The position numbers and the translations under genes are program-made. Of a DNA stretch of 64,000 nt, positions 26,722 to 36,969 are shown one piece after another. How positions within the stretch are numbered: position 1 is the first letter of the stretch; every line of letters begins with the position of its first letter. This DNA is from Asaia bogorensis NBRC 16594 (GTDB taxonomy: Bacteria > Pseudomonadota > Alphaproteobacteria > Acetobacterales > Acetobacteraceae), in contig NZ_AP014690.1 in assembly GCF_001547995.1 (NCBI RefSeq), forward strand, positions 2,229,001-2,293,000, in the 5' to 3' direction. The notes below the pieces were generated by a model. It did no database searches. It was not told the origin of the DNA and worked only from the letters and a program-made list of their open reading frames with translations.

Positions 26722-28536
26722 TTACAATCCGCTTGCGCCGCCGCCTTCATGGCGTCGGTCCCAGCCCCCATAAAGCTTGCCGCTTGCAGGTGCCGCAACC
26801 GATGGACGCCCGAACAGAATTCCCTCGGCCACGCCCCAGGGGCGATGCGGCGAGAGCGCGTATCCCTCGATCTGAAGCTGCTGCATCACATCGGGGCTGA
26901 GTGCCCGCGGTTCCAGTTCGATCGCCGAGGGCTTCCACTGTTCATGAATACGCGGCAGATCCACGGCCTGCTGAATGTCCAGCCCGCCATCGATCACCCC
27001 GAGCACGACAGACAGGATGATGGTGGGGATGCGTGAACCGCCGGGGCTGCCGATCACCATGAAAGGCTTGCCCTCATGCGTGATGATCGTGGGGGCCATG
27101 GATGAGAGAGGGGTCTTGCCCGGCGCGATGGCATTGGCCTCGGACCCGACAATGCCAAACATGTTGGCACTGCCCGGCTTGGCGGCAAAATCATCCATCT
27201 CGTCATTGAGGAAGAAGCCGGTATCCCCACCGATAACACCCGCGCCGAACCAGCCATTAAGCGTGTAGGTGGCAGAAATGGCGAAGCCTGAGCGGTCAGC
27301 TACAGAGAACTGCGTTGTCTCATGCTTTTCGTGATCTTCGGCAGGCTGGGCCTGCATGACACCCGGCAGGGGGGCGCCCGCGACCAGCGCATCGGAATTC
27401 AGGGCGTGATCGAGCGGGATTCCCTGACGGATGGCGGCCGCATAGGCCGGGTCGATCAGATGGGCAACGGGGTTCTTCACGAAGTCCGGATCGCCCAGAT
27501 CGCGGCGATCGGAATAGGCATGGCGCATGGCCTCTACCTGACGCTGAACGCCAGCCACCGTGCGCAGACCAAGCTGTTTCATGTCATAACCAGACAGAAT
27601 GTCGAGCATTTCGCAAAGGGCCACACCACCACCGCTCGGAGGCGGGGCTGTATCGATATCATAGCCACGGTAGCTGCAATGGATCGGTTGAAGCTCGCGC
27701 GTGTGATAGGCCGCAAAATCGGCGAGGCTCAAAATCCCACCATTCTGCTTGCTGGCAGCTACGACGCGCTGGGCAATATCGCCCTTGTAGAAGACATCCG
27801 GGCCCTGGCTCGCGATGCTCCGCAACGTGCGGGCAAGCTCTGTCTGCACCAGACGATCGCCCGGCTGGAGCGGCGTGCCGTCGGGACGAAGAAAGATCTT
27901 CGATGCATGCGGATCCTTCTGGAAGGCCGCGGTGCTGGTGTGCAGCAGATCGGCATCGCCCTGCCCGATCACGAAACCCCTCTCCGCCAGCTCGATGGCC
28001 GGCGCCATGACCTGAGCACGGCTGAGCTTGCCCCAGCGGCGCTGGATCTCATCCAGTCCGGCAACTGTGCCCGGCACGCCGATTGCCCGCCATCCTTCGA
28101 TGGAGGCCTTGGGGTCCACCTTGCCCTGTGCATCCTGATACATCGTGGCCGTGGCAGCGAGCGGCGCGTGCTCACGGAAGTCGATGAATGTCGTCTTGCC
28201 GTCTGGCAGGCGCAGGGTCATGAAGCCACCGCCGCCGATATTGCCGGCAGCCGGATAGACAACGGCGAGCGCATACCCCACCGCGACGGCAGCATCAGCC
28301 GCATTGCCACCCGACGCCAGAATACGACGCCCGGCCTCCGACGCCAGATGCTGGGCCGATACGACCATGCCACGCGTTCCGACAACCGGCTTTGCGGGCT
28401 TGAGTGCCGGGTTGACCGTGCCGAAGGCCAGCGGGTCATAGGGCATGGCCGCTGGCGCAGCCTGGGCGAGACTCGAGACAGAAATGCTGGCGAGGAGGAG
28501 CGGCAAGGCCGCAACCCGGGTGCAGACACGCTTCAC
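26722..28536 (-). CDS. ggt: Gamma-glutamyltransferase
   Basis: Periplasmic enzyme that hydrolyses or transfers the gamma-glutamyl group of glutathione. The 604-residue precursor starts at GTG (AAGGAACG upstream) with a signal peptide (AALPLLLASISVSSLAQAA). Autoprocessing would occur before the catalytic Thr in KHETTQFSVADR (about residue 404). The substrate-binding PLSSMAPTII and the lid-like segment GGDTGFFLNDEMDDF are present. The map gene lies 40 nt upstream and ffs is downstream. It could supply cysteine or glutamate from glutathione. Confidence 0.95.
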   Translation of the reverse strand: MKRVCTRVAALPLLLASISVSSLAQAAPAAMPYDPLAFGTVNPALKPAKPVVGTRGMVVSAQHLASEAGRRILASGGNAADAAVAVGYALAVVYPAAGNIGGGGFMTLRLPDGKTTFIDFREHAPLAATATMYQDAQGKVDPKASIEGWRAIGVPGTVAGLDEIQRRWGKLSRAQVMAPAIELAERGFVIGQGDADLLHTSTAAFQKDPHASKIFLRPDGTPLQPGDRLVQTELARTLRSIASQGPDVFYKGDIAQRVVAASKQNGGILSLADFAAYHTRELQPIHCSYRGYDIDTAPPPSGGGVALCEMLDILSGYDMKQLGLRTVAGVQRQVEAMRHAYSDRRDLGDPDFVKNPVAHLIDPAYAAAIRQGIPLDHALNSDALVAGAPLPGVMQAQPAEDHEKHETTQFSVADRSGFAISATYTLNGWFGAGVIGGDTGFFLNDEMDDFAAKPGSANMFGIVGSEANAIAPGKTPLSSMAPTIITHEGKPFMVIGSPGGSRIPTIILSVVLGVIDGGLDIQQAVDLPRIHEQWKPSAIELEPRALSPDVMQQLQIEGYALSPHRPWGVAEGILFGRPSVAAPASGKLYGGWDRRHEGGGASGL

Positions 28537-28575
28537 GTAAATCGTTCCTTGCAGATCAGACAGAAGCCTTCGGCT

Positions 28576-29376
28576 TCAGACGTAAGGCGGCTTGGTAAAG
28601 CCGGCAGGCGAGAGCGTGAAAATCTCGCATCCCTCACTCGTTACGGCAAGCATATGTTCGAACTGTGCGGAAAGGGAACGATCACGGGTCACGGCTGTCC
28701 AGCCGTCTTCAAGCGTCTTGGTGCCTTCCTTGCCCAGATTGAGCATGGGCTCGATCGTGAACACCATGCCTTCTCTCAGCTTCAGCCCCTTGCCCGGCTT
28801 GCCGTAATGCACGACTTGCGGCTCGGCATGGAATTCACGCCCGATGCCATGTCCGCAGAAATCACGCACGACCGAAAGCCGCTGACCCTCGGCAAAGCTC
28901 TGGATGGCGTGCCCGATGTCACCCAGCGTCTTACCCGGCGCAACTTCTGCAATGCCCAGCATCAGGGCCTTGTAGGTTGCATCAACCAGATTGACGGCTT
29001 TGCGGGGCACGTTCCCCACCAGATACATGCGCGACGTATCACCATACCAGCCATCGATGATGGAGGTGACGTCGATATTGACGATATCGCCATCCTTGAG
29101 GCAGCGCTCGCCAGGGATGCCATGACAGACGACATGGTTGATCGAAATGCAACAGGATTTAGGGAAACCACGGTAGTTCAGTGGTGCAGGAACTGCCCCA
29201 TGATCGAGCGTGTATTCGTGGATCAGACGATTGAGATCATCGGTCTTGGCGCCGGGCACGACATAGGGCGTGATCATGTCGAGTGTGGCGGCAGCGAGTT
29301 GACCCGCTTTTCTCAGGCCAACAAAATCGTCCTCAGTGTAAATCGTGATCCCGTGGTCGTGCGCCATACTGTCCAT
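28576..29376 (-). CDS. map: Methionine aminopeptidase, type I
   Basis: Removes the initiator methionine from nascent proteins. The 266-residue product has the metal ligands of the pita-bread fold: INHVVCHGIPG, DIVNIDVTSIIDGWYGDTSR (two Asp), CGHGIGREFHAEPQVVHYG (His) and MVFTIEPMLNLG (Glu). An alternative ATG lies three codons in. It is 111 nt after the D-Ala-D-Ala carboxypeptidase gene on the same strand. Confidence 0.96.
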   Translation of the reverse strand: MDSMAHDHGITIYTEDDFVGLRKAGQLAAATLDMITPYVVPGAKTDDLNRLIHEYTLDHGAVPAPLNYRGFPKSCCISINHVVCHGIPGERCLKDGDIVNIDVTSIIDGWYGDTSRMYLVGNVPRKAVNLVDATYKALMLGIAEVAPGKTLGDIGHAIQSFAEGQRLSVVRDFCGHGIGREFHAEPQVVHYGKPGKGLKLREGMVFTIEPMLNLGKEGTKTLEDGWTAVTRDRSLSAQFEHMLAVTSEGCEIFTLSPAGFTKPPYV

Positions 29377-29487
29377 ACCCTGCTGTTGCTCCCGCTCATG
29401 TTGTCTACTTCACGGATGATGCAGAGAAAATGCGCTGCCAGGGCATGAGGAGCAAGGCCGGATCGTCTTTTTTATCGCCTGACTGGA

Positions 29488-30606
29488 TCAACCCTTCTGG
29501 TGGCGGTTCGTCTTCCGGGTCGAGACAACATGACGCGACGTAGCCATACGCAGCTTTGCAGACGCGACTGTGTGGTGCTTGGCACCATGCGCAAGAGGCT
29601 GATAGCGGCGCGGGCCAGTCGGCGCCTCGGCCACTTCGAGAACAGCAGTGGACCCGGCAGAGAGATGCCCGTGACGGCGCGTGTTGCGTGCCAGGACAAC
29701 CGGGGGATGCAGCGGGGCCATGGGGGCCACACCTTCCGCCGCAAAACCCTGATCGAGGATGTTCGCCATCATCGCGTTGCGCTGGGGATTGGAGCGCGCG
29801 CCCAGCACCACGCCCACAAGACGTACATTGCTGCGCTGAGCGGAGGTGATCAGATTATGCCCTGCCAGATCAGTATAGCCGGTCTTCATCCCGTCCGCAC
29901 CCGCATAGGTCTTGAGCATCGGGTTATGGTTCGGAATCATGCGCCCATGGAAAGCAAACATGGGCGTTGAGAAGTAGTGGTAATATTCAGGAAAATCCTG
30001 AACCAGATGCTGTGCCAGCATGGACAGGTCGCGTGCCGTCGTCACCTGATCGGGGTCAGGCAGGCCCGAGGCATTGCGGAACGTCGTGTTCGACATACCC
30101 AGTGCGCGTGCCTGCTGCGTCATCATATTCGCAAAACGGACTTCGTCGCCCCCGCCCAGCAATTCACCGAGCGCGCAGGCAGCGTCGTTGGCTGATTTGG
30201 TGACGAGGCCGAGAATCGCCTGCTGCACGACGAAATGCGTGCCGGGAACCAGGCCGAGCTTCGAAGGCGCCTGAATGGAAGCGTGGATAGAGACCGGAAC
30301 CGGGGTATCAGCCGTGATCTCGCCCGCACGCATGGCGCGAAACGCCATATACAGGGTCATGAGCTTGGTCAGAGAGGCCGGATAACGCTGGAGGTCGGGA
30401 TCGACCTGCGAGAGCACAGCGCCGCTATTCACGTCCACAACATAGGAACTGACATGGCCCGCATACTGAGCATGTGCCGGCACCGAGACCGCTACAGTGC
30501 CCAGTCCCAGTCCTGTGCCGAGCAGCGCACGGGTAAACACCGACCATTTGCGCGCCTTGCCCGCCCGGGTGACCTTGATAAGGTTCGTCTTGGTAGCGGA
30601 CTGCAT
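29488..30606 (-). CDS. D-alanyl-D-alanine carboxypeptidase (S11/PBP5-like)
   Basis: Trims the terminal D-Ala from peptidoglycan stem peptides in the periplasm. The product has 372 residues from the ATG at 30606 (MQSATKTNLIKV), which places the hydrophobic signal segment (ALLGTGLGLGTVAVSVPAHA) normally; longer starts at 30654 or 30666 are possible. Active-site motifs are SLTK (PASLTKLM), SAN (KSANDAACALG) and KTG (GMKTGYTDLAG). After the catalytic domain there is a basic, low-complexity tail (residues about 330-372) instead of a clear amphipathic anchor. The gene is divergent from clpS. Confidence 0.9.
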   Translation of the reverse strand: MQSATKTNLIKVTRAGKARKWSVFTRALLGTGLGLGTVAVSVPAHAQYAGHVSSYVVDVNSGAVLSQVDPDLQRYPASLTKLMTLYMAFRAMRAGEITADTPVPVSIHASIQAPSKLGLVPGTHFVVQQAILGLVTKSANDAACALGELLGGGDEVRFANMMTQQARALGMSNTTFRNASGLPDPDQVTTARDLSMLAQHLVQDFPEYYHYFSTPMFAFHGRMIPNHNPMLKTYAGADGMKTGYTDLAGHNLITSAQRSNVRLVGVVLGARSNPQRNAMMANILDQGFAAEGVAPMAPLHPPVVLARNTRRHGHLSAGSTAVLEVAEAPTGPRRYQPLAHGAKHHTVASAKLRMATSRHVVSTRKTNRHQKG

Positions 30607-30874
30607 GCAGTAGGTCACTCGTGCCCCCGGGAATCTTGCGTTAATTCGTATCATAGACTGACACATTTCAAACCGTCCACGACGATCTGCCACAATTGAG
30701 GGAAAAATAAGGTAAACGGCGCTTAATAACCCCGATTGACGCCCGAGAGCGTGTTTCAACCCTCATTCGAGCATCAGGAGCTCGGTTGTCATCGCGTCGA
30801 TGCGCCCGCGAAGAGCCGGTAAAACACACGATTGATCTTTGCGAACGCCCTTTCGATCCCATATGGTCTGGATC

Positions 30875-31291
30875 ATGCCGTACCGCACAGAAGTTTCAGG
30901 AACCCGGTTAGCCGACGCCTCGGTGACCCCCGCCCCTACCCTGCCTCATCTGGCGGGCGAGGACGATCCACCGCGCAAGGATGGCAATAACGACGAGTCG
31001 CATATCAGCGTCGTCATTCAGGCGCGCCCTGAAACGCGGCGTCCGGCGATGTACAAGGTCCTCATGCTGAATGACGACTACACGCCGATGGAATTTGTCG
31101 TGCATGTTCTGGAACGCTTTTTCTCCAAGTCACGCGAGGAGGCGACCAACATCATGCTCAATGTCCATAAAAAAGGCGTGGGCGTCTGCGGGGTCTTCAC
31201 CTTTGAGGTGGCAGAGAGCAAGGTAACCCAGGTGATGGATCTGGCACGACAGAACCAGCACCCACTGCAATGCATGATTGAGAAAGCCTGA
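30875..31291 (+). CDS. clpS: ATP-dependent Clp protease adaptor ClpS
   Basis: Delivers N-degron substrates to ClpAP. The core is typical ([20 protein letters not shown], then [15 protein letters not shown]). The hydrophobic-pocket residues around [10 protein letters not shown] and the conserved Met/Val are present. The N-terminal extension of about 65 residues before the core is longer than in E. coli ClpS and is charged and Pro-rich. The start is uncertain (ATGs at 30839, 30863 and 30875); I use 30875 as the one with GGA nearby. clpA follows 115 nt later. Confidence 0.92.
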   Translation: MPYRTEVSGTRLADASVTPAPTLPHLAGEDDPPRKDGNNDESHISVVIQARPETRRPAMYKVLMLNDDYTPMEFVVHVLERFFSKSREEATNIMLNVHKKGVGVCGVFTFEVAESKVTQVMDLARQNQHPLQCMIEKA

Positions 31292-31406
31292 ATCGAAATT
31301 ATTCGACCTTGCCGGGGAAACGGCAGGAGAGACCCTTTTACAAACCCATTATTTGCCTACATCCTGTCATGCTGACCCGTCACGCCTGACCTCAAGGAGC
31401 GCCCCC

Positions 31407-33743
31407 ATGTTGTCTCGTATGCTCGAACAGACGCTCCATCGCGCCCTCACCCTCGCCGGTGAGCGACGCCACGAATACGCAACCCTCGAACATCTGCTGC
31501 TGGCTCTGACCGAAGACACGGACTCGGTGACGGTCTTCAAGGCCTGCGGAATCGACCTTGAGAAGCTCCGTGCCGATCTGACCGAGTTTCTCGACAAGGA
31601 TCTGGCGGGCCTTGCTTCTGACCGCCCCACCGAGCCCAAGCCAACGGCGGCTTTCCAGCGTGTCATTCAGCGCGCGGCCATCCATGTGCAGTCGACGGGC
31701 CGCGATGAAGTGACGGGCGCCAATGTGCTGGTTGCGCTCTTTGCCGAACGCGAGAGCCATGCCGTCTATTTCCTGCAATTGCAGGACATGACCCGGCTCG
31801 ATGCTGTCAATTTCATCTCTCACGGCATTGCCAAGGCACCCGACAAATCCAGCCGTCGCACGCCGACCGGTTCGCGCGACAAGGATGAAGGGGAACGTGA
31901 GGAGAAGCAGGGCAAGGCAGCCAAACCGCAGGAAGCGCTCGCCGCCTATTGCGTCGATCTCAACAAGCGTGCCGAAGAAGGCAAGATTGACCCGCTGATC
32001 GGACGCGACGGTGAGGTTGAGCGGACGATCCAGATCCTGTGCCGCCGGACCAAGAACAACCCTCTCTATGTGGGTGATCCGGGCGTGGGCAAGACCGCTA
32101 TTGCCGAAGGGCTTGCCAAGCGCATCGTCGAAGGTGATGTGCCGGAGGTGCTGCTCGACGCGACGATCTTCTCGCTCGATATGGGCGCGCTACTTGCTGG
32201 CACCCGCTATCGCGGTGATTTCGAGGAGCGCCTCAAGGCGGTAGTGACAGAGCTGGACCAGACGCCAGGCGCCATCCTCTTCATCGATGAAATCCACACC
32301 GTGATTGGCGCTGGTGCGACCTCGGGTGGGGCAATGGATGCGTCCAACCTGCTCAAGCCCGCACTGGCAGCCGGTACACTGCGTTGCATTGGCTCGACCA
32401 CGTACAAGGAATACCGCCAGCACTTCGAAAAAGACCGTGCGCTGGTGCGCCGGTTCCAGAAAATCGACGTGCCCGAGCCCTCGATCAGCGATACAATCAA
32501 GATCCTGCGCGGGCTCAAAGGCAATTACGAGCGCCATCACAAGGTCCGTTACACCGATGACGCCCTGAAGGCGGCGGTCGAGCTCTCGGCCAAATACATG
32601 CACGACCGCAAGCTGCCGGATAAGGCAATCGACATCATCGATGAAGCCGGTGCGTCGCGTATGCTCCTGCCCGAAAGCAAGCGCCGCAAAACGGTCACGC
32701 TCAAGGATATCGAAGAGATCGTGGCCAAGATCGCGCGTATTCCGCCCAAATCGGTCTCAACCGATGACCGCGAAACGCTTCGCCTCCTGTCCCGTGATCT
32801 GAAGAACATGGTGTTCGGTCAGGATACGGCGATCGAAGCCCTCAGCTCTGCCATAAAGCTGGCTCGTGCCGGTTTGCGTGATCCTGAGAAGCCTATCGGA
32901 AACTACCTGTTTTCCGGACCGACTGGCGTGGGCAAGACCGAAGTGGCGAAGCAGCTTGCCGCCTCGCTGGGGGTCGAACTGATCCGCTTCGACATGTCGG
33001 AATATATGGAGCGTCACTCCATTTCACGCCTGATCGGTGCGCCGCCGGGTTATGTGGGTTTCGATCAGGGCGGTTTGCTGACCGATGCAATCGACCAGCA
33101 TCCGCATGCGGTGCTTTTGCTCGATGAAATCGAGAAGGCGCATCCCGAACTCTATAATATCCTGCTTCAGGTCATGGATCATGGCCGTCTGACCGACCAT
33201 AACGGCAAGACCATCGACTTCCGTAATGTCATCCTGATCATGACGACCAATGCGGGCGCGGCCGATCTGAGCAAGGAAGCTGTCGGGTTTGGCCGAACGG
33301 ATCGTGTGGGTGAGGATGAAGACGCCATCAAGCGCCTGTTCACCCCGGAATTCCGCAACCGCCTAGATGCGATCATTCCGTTCGCCAATCTCACACCCGA
33401 GACTGTCGGCCGAGTGGTTGAGAAGTTCGTGCTGCAGCTTGAAGCCCAACTGGCGGATCGTCATGTGACGATCGAGATCAGTTCCGCGGCCAAGGAATGG
33501 CTGGCTGAACGCGGCTATGACCGCCATTACGGCGCACGTCCGTTGGGGCGCGTCATTCAGGACACGATCAAGAAGCCCCTCGCGGAGGAGCTATTGTTCG
33601 GTGCCTTGGCGAATGGCGGTGCGGTGCGCATCGGTCTCAAGGACAACGCACTGCACTTCGACTTCCTTGAGGCTACTCCAGCTACACCGAAGAATGGCGA
33701 AGAAGATTCCGACGAGAAGTCGGAAGCGACCAGCGATAACTGA
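31407..33743 (+). CDS. clpA: ATP-dependent Clp protease ATP-binding subunit ClpA
   Basis: AAA+ unfoldase that feeds ClpP. The product has 778 residues from the ATG at 31407, with AAGGAGC upstream ([17 protein letters not shown]). It has an N domain (residues 1-145), a first ATPase module with Walker [14 protein letters not shown], a second with [13 protein letters not shown], and the Clp C-terminal domain ending about 20 acidic residues before the stop. There is no ClpB-type middle domain. Paired with clpS upstream, it fits the N-end rule pathway. A strong terminator follows. Confidence 0.97.
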   Translation: MLSRMLEQTLHRALTLAGERRHEYATLEHLLLALTEDTDSVTVFKACGIDLEKLRADLTEFLDKDLAGLASDRPTEPKPTAAFQRVIQRAAIHVQSTGRDEVTGANVLVALFAERESHAVYFLQLQDMTRLDAVNFISHGIAKAPDKSSRRTPTGSRDKDEGEREEKQGKAAKPQEALAAYCVDLNKRAEEGKIDPLIGRDGEVERTIQILCRRTKNNPLYVGDPGVGKTAIAEGLAKRIVEGDVPEVLLDATIFSLDMGALLAGTRYRGDFEERLKAVVTELDQTPGAILFIDEIHTVIGAGATSGGAMDASNLLKPALAAGTLRCIGSTTYKEYRQHFEKDRALVRRFQKIDVPEPSISDTIKILRGLKGNYERHHKVRYTDDALKAAVELSAKYMHDRKLPDKAIDIIDEAGASRMLLPESKRRKTVTLKDIEEIVAKIARIPPKSVSTDDRETLRLLSRDLKNMVFGQDTAIEALSSAIKLARAGLRDPEKPIGNYLFSGPTGVGKTEVAKQLAASLGVELIRFDMSEYMERHSISRLIGAPPGYVGFDQGGLLTDAIDQHPHAVLLLDEIEKAHPELYNILLQVMDHGRLTDHNGKTIDFRNVILIMTTNAGAADLSKEAVGFGRTDRVGEDEDAIKRLFTPEFRNRLDAIIPFANLTPETVGRVVEKFVLQLEAQLADRHVTIEISSAAKEWLAERGYDRHYGARPLGRVIQDTIKKPLAEELLFGALANGGAVRIGLKDNALHFDFLEATPATPKNGEEDSDEKSEATSDN

Positions 33744-33815
33744 CCGCAGCCCCCTTACCTCGGTATCCCGCCGGACAAGGGGCAACGAAACAACAGGCTC
33801 ACATGAGCCCAAAAG

Positions 33816-33848
33816 AAAAAGCGGTGGGAAAACCCCACCGCTTTTTTT
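33816..33848 (+). terminator. Bidirectional terminator between clpA and the DUF3465 gene
   Basis: GCGGTGGG/CCCACCGC with flanking A- and T-runs on both sides: CTTTTTTT on the + strand after clpA, and CTTTTTC on the - strand. It can serve clpA and the convergent DUF3465 gene. Confidence 0.92.
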
Positions 33849-34323
33849 ATTCGTAGCGTGTACCGTTCACGACGACATAGCCGGGCGTCGCCCAGTGTCT
33901 GCCTGTGCCATGATGCGTCCAGTCAATGCCCTGACTGCGCGCAGAGTCGAAATAATACCGGCCTACGACCTCAACCTGATCGCCCGGCTTGACCCATGGC
34001 CATGCCGGGGCGTTCATACGGTCGAGATCAGACACGATACGAATGGCCTGCCCAGGCGCCAGCTGCATGATGAAGTAGCCATGGACACCGCTGCGCGTAT
34101 GACGCGAACGCGTGGTGACCGACATGACCTTTCCGCAGACGTGTTCAGGCAGATCGAAACGCGTCGGACCTGTTTGCAGAAAACCAGACTGATCTGCCTG
34201 GAATTTCGCGTTATCACACTGGCCGTCTGCTGCCTGCGCAATCGCGGGAGCCACAGCGAAAGCCAGAGCGGCAAGCGCGGTGCCTCTCCAGCGCCGAAAC
34301 GATTGAACCTGCATCTGCGTCAC
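33847..34323 (-). CDS. Exported DUF3465 family protein
   Basis: A 158-residue protein with a signal peptide (ALAALAFAVAPAIAQAA). The mature part ends in the family's characteristic pattern: GDQVEVVGRYYFDSARSQG followed by IDWTHHGTGRHWATPGYV. DUF3465 proteins have no known function; the fold is OB-like by inference from the pattern of short strands. The GTG start overlaps the stop of the upstream DUF2945 gene (GTGA), so the two are translationally coupled; an ATG at 34314 is the alternative. Confidence 0.8.
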   Translation of the reverse strand: MTQMQVQSFRRWRGTALAALAFAVAPAIAQAADGQCDNAKFQADQSGFLQTGPTRFDLPEHVCGKVMSVTTRSRHTRSGVHGYFIMQLAPGQAIRIVSDLDRMNAPAWPWVKPGDQVEVVGRYYFDSARSQGIDWTHHGTGRHWATPGYVVVNGTRYE

Positions 34324-34532
34324 TTTTTGTGCAGTGTGTCTGGCTTGTGCGCGGCCTTCGCGCCAGTCTTGTCACTCTCCACCACAATTTTGGGATTGTC
34401 CTTGGACGCTTTCACCTCGTTGCTTTTGATCTTCATCGGCTTTGTAACCGTCTTGACCACATGCCCCTCGGTTTCGCCGTTGCTCGTCTTCCAGGTGACG
34501 TCATCACCCTTCTTGAAGTCCTTTGCTGACAT
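34320..34532 (-). CDS. DUF2945/HVA1 family small protein
   Basis: A 70-residue basic protein from the ATG at 34532, with AAGGACAGG upstream. The N-terminal part KKGDDVTWKTSNGETEGHVV and the KTGAKAAHKPDTLHKK end match the hypervirulence-associated TUDOR-like (DUF2945) family. In this family the domain is SH3-like, but its partner is unknown. It is 4-base coupled to the exported DUF3465 gene, an unexplained pairing of cytoplasmic and exported proteins. Confidence 0.8.
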   Translation of the reverse strand: MSAKDFKKGDDVTWKTSNGETEGHVVKTVTKPMKIKSNEVKASKDNPKIVVESDKTGAKAAHKPDTLHKK

Positions 34533-34641
34533 GATGCCTGTCCTTACTTGGCCCGGCGGGCGGTTGGAAAGGAAAATCCCGTGCAAGCCGAACGCAGGGC
34601 GAGGCACGAATGTTGCCTGCCTCACTAACTGCGCAGACATT

Positions 34642-34671
34642 AAAAAAGCCGCCCCGAGGGACGGCTTTTTT
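34642..34671 (-). terminator. Terminator of the first HAD phosphatase gene
   Basis: On the - strand, AAAAAAGCCG-CCC type arms (one mismatch) close a short loop and are followed by a T-run. It lies 23 nt after the HAD gene stop codon. The A-run on the other side makes it potentially bidirectional. Confidence 0.85.
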
Positions 34672-34693
34672 ACGGGTGAACGATCACCAAGCC

Positions 34694-35434
34694 TTAGGCA
34701 GCTATCGCCTTTGCGCCAGACTGCACATCCAGAATCTGCTTGAGGATCAGCGGAAATTCAGAAAGATGCCCGATGCGAAGCAGGCCAGGCCAGCTGGGAG
34801 CAGGCTTGCTGAGGTCGCGCAGCAGCACACAGGCCATGCCAGCGCGACGAGCGGCTTCAGCACCCGTGTCTGAATCCTCAAGCACGATGCAATTCTCAGG
34901 ATGCACGCCTTCCATTTCAGCTGCGTGCAGATAGAGATCGGGGCGCGGCTTCGGCATGTCGAGATCACGACCCGAATGGATGCGCTCATCTTCAAGCAGC
35001 TCATCAAGCCCTGTGCTTGAGAACTTTGCTTCCATTTCAGCACCGGAAGAGTTTGAGCCAATACGGATGGGGAGGCCCAGATCATGCACGCTCTGCAGCA
35101 TGTCATGGGCGCCATCGATGGTTTCTGCTTCGGTTTCCATCATTTTGACGATGCGGTCCTGCATCATCATATCCCAATTCTCGGGCATTTCGGTGCCGGT
35201 TTCACGGCCGATGCGCTCACCGATCTTCACAAGTTCACCACCCGTGAAAATCTTGTGGGCCTCATCATTGGAAATGTTCCAGCCATAATGGCGGGCTTCC
35301 TCGGCCATCTTGGCTGTCGACAGATGTTCGCCATCGACCAGCACGCCATCACAATCGAATATAACGAGTTTCAGTGAGCCATCTTCGCGGAGGGCTGCGG
35401 GAATATCGGTAGCATTAGCGGAAGCTACGGTCAT
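34694..35434 (-). CDS. HAD-IA family phosphatase
   Basis: A 246-residue product from the ATG at 35434, with GAGAGGAC upstream. HAD motif I is VIFDCDGVLVDGE, motif II includes RIGSNSSGAEM, and motif III/IV is KPRPDLYLHAAE with VLEDSDTGAEAARRAG. The cap insertion between motifs I and II is of the alpha-helical C1 type, as in sugar-phosphate phosphatases and beta-phosphoglucomutase. The substrate cannot be read from sequence. A second HAD-IA gene lies 520 nt upstream on the same strand. Confidence 0.88.
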   Translation of the reverse strand: MTVASANATDIPAALREDGSLKLVIFDCDGVLVDGEHLSTAKMAEEARHYGWNISNDEAHKIFTGGELVKIGERIGRETGTEMPENWDMMMQDRIVKMMETEAETIDGAHDMLQSVHDLGLPIRIGSNSSGAEMEAKFSSTGLDELLEDERIHSGRDLDMPKPRPDLYLHAAEMEGVHPENCIVLEDSDTGAEAARRAGMACVLLRDLSKPAPSWPGLLRIGHLSEFPLILKQILDVQSGAKAIAA

Positions 35435-35957
35435 GATATTGTCCTCTCTCGGTTTGTGCGGGCACCGACCGGCGCTCTCTGCACACAGGGTTTGGGCAAT
35501 CACGAAATCGTGTGTATGACCCTAAAATAGGCATGGAAACGAGAAATGCAAGGAAAAACGTCAAAATATGTCTTGTTGAGCAGTGAAATTCTGACTTCCG
35601 CCAATGCAGCGTACATAACCAGAGCAATGTCATTCTTCACATATTTAACGTTACGCGCGCTATTTCCGGCTATCCTATTGAAGACATGACAAAAACATGA
35701 CAGGCACCATACATACAAAACATATTATGAATATTTTCTTATTCAATACTATGTAAGCCTGATTTCCATTTGAGGAGATGGCGGGTGAGATTGTAAAACC
35801 CTGCGGGTGTTCACCCGCCTCCAGTAATCGCGGGCATGTGATGAACAGCGCTGAACAGGCTCACCGGTTTTCTGATTACAGTATGAAGTTTTTGTAGCCT
35901 GAGCGTTATCTTGAAGGCTGCGTTATTGTTGCTCCGCCTGACACGCGGTTCTGAACC
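35435..35957. other. Intergenic region between two HAD genes
   Basis: About 520 bp, AT-rich in the middle (35640-35760), with no convincing gene. The - strand promoter of the downstream HAD gene is probably in the first 100 bases. A strong two-stem structure at 35780-35819 is listed separately. Confidence 0.5.
35780..35819. other. Nested inverted repeat, possible structured RNA
   Basis: GGCGGGTGA (35780-35788) pairs perfectly with TCACCCGCC (35811-35819), and the loop contains a second stem ACCC-TGC-GGGT. There is no T-tract on either side. It could be a small RNA element, an operator or part of a terminator of the HAD gene that ends at 35958. Confidence 0.5.
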
Positions 35958-36662
35958 CTATCGGGCGTAGCGCATGAGATAATCCCGAGCGACATCGAGG
36001 CTTTCTACAATGGCGAGAGCGTTGGCCCGTGCGAAGTCGTCCGGTTCGGCCAGATCCGGCACCATGATAACGCGCATACCCGCTGCAACCGCAGCCCTGA
36101 CGCCAACTGTTGAATCCTCGAGCGCGAGACAAAGCTCGGCGGTCACGCCAATACGGGCGGCAGCAAGCGTGTAGGGTTCGGGGTCCGGCTTGCCGTGACT
36201 TACATCGTCACGCGTCACAATGGCGTCGAAACGCTCTGGCATGGCAAGAGCAGCGAGATGAGATGTGGTGCGCGCATGACTTGAAGACGTGGCAATCGCT
36301 CGCGGAATATTTCTGGCGTCGAGCAGATCGAGAAGACTGAGGGCGCCCGGCTTTAACTGCAAGAGCCCCTCACCGACCATTTCCGACAGGCACGTCTCCT
36401 GCAGAGCGAAGAACTTCTCCGCTTGCCCTGCCACGCCACATTGCTCCGTAACAAGCTCAAAACACTTGTCTTCTGAAAGGCCGATCATGGCTCGTGCGAG
36501 GGAGATCGGCAGAGATAATCCGCATTGTCGCGCCGCCCTCATGGAAGCCTCTATGCCCAGGGATTCACTGTCGAGCAAAAGGCCGTCCATGTCGAAAATC
36601 ACTCCGCGCACCGACATCTGCGGGCTGGCGATCAGGATTTCAGGCAGGACTTTGATGACCAT
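35958..36662 (-). CDS. HAD-IA family phosphatase (second copy)
   Basis: A 234-residue product from the ATG at 36662 (MVIKVLPEILIASPQ); a later ATG at 36617 (MSVRGVIFDMDG) is the alternative. Motif I is VIFDMDGLLLDSE, then AIATSSSHARTTSHL (motif II), KPDPEPYTLAAARIG (motif III) and LALEDSTVGVRAA (motif IV). It is distantly related to the neighbouring HAD protein and resembles YniC/beta-phosphoglucomutase-type enzymes. The substrate is unknown. Confidence 0.88.
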   Translation of the reverse strand: MVIKVLPEILIASPQMSVRGVIFDMDGLLLDSESLGIEASMRAARQCGLSLPISLARAMIGLSEDKCFELVTEQCGVAGQAEKFFALQETCLSEMVGEGLLQLKPGALSLLDLLDARNIPRAIATSSSHARTTSHLAALAMPERFDAIVTRDDVSHGKPDPEPYTLAAARIGVTAELCLALEDSTVGVRAAVAAGMRVIMVPDLAEPDDFARANALAIVESLDVARDYLMRYAR

Positions 36663-36969
36663 CTCGCGTCTCTTTCGCAGCAGATCCAATGCCGCGCCCC
36701 CCAGAGAATTTTCTCTTCGACGAGAGACTGGCCAGAAGCAACGACGTCCCCCTGCCCTCAGGCAGACGGATGAGCAGATTGTATGAACCTGTCGATACAA
36801 CCCGTTTGAGGCTTAACGGTGTCGCACACTCGCTGTTTGCATGGTGCGCCCAACGCCTCGTTCACAACCGCGCTACCACGCTGACGTGTTTCAGAACCTC
36901 GAGGATTCGACGTCTCGCCAGCCCTGGTGAAACCGCCGCTCCCCGTCATCGGCTGCGCGAACTACGCGC
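36663..36969 (-). other. Intergenic region between the DUF333 and HAD genes
   Basis: About 310 bp upstream of the second HAD gene, GC-rich, with no convincing gene, hairpin or strong promoter that I can identify. Confidence 0.4.

Noticed and set aside
27322-29448. 708-codon + strand frame over ggt and map
   Set aside because: It runs antisense to two well-conserved enzymes and has no domain.
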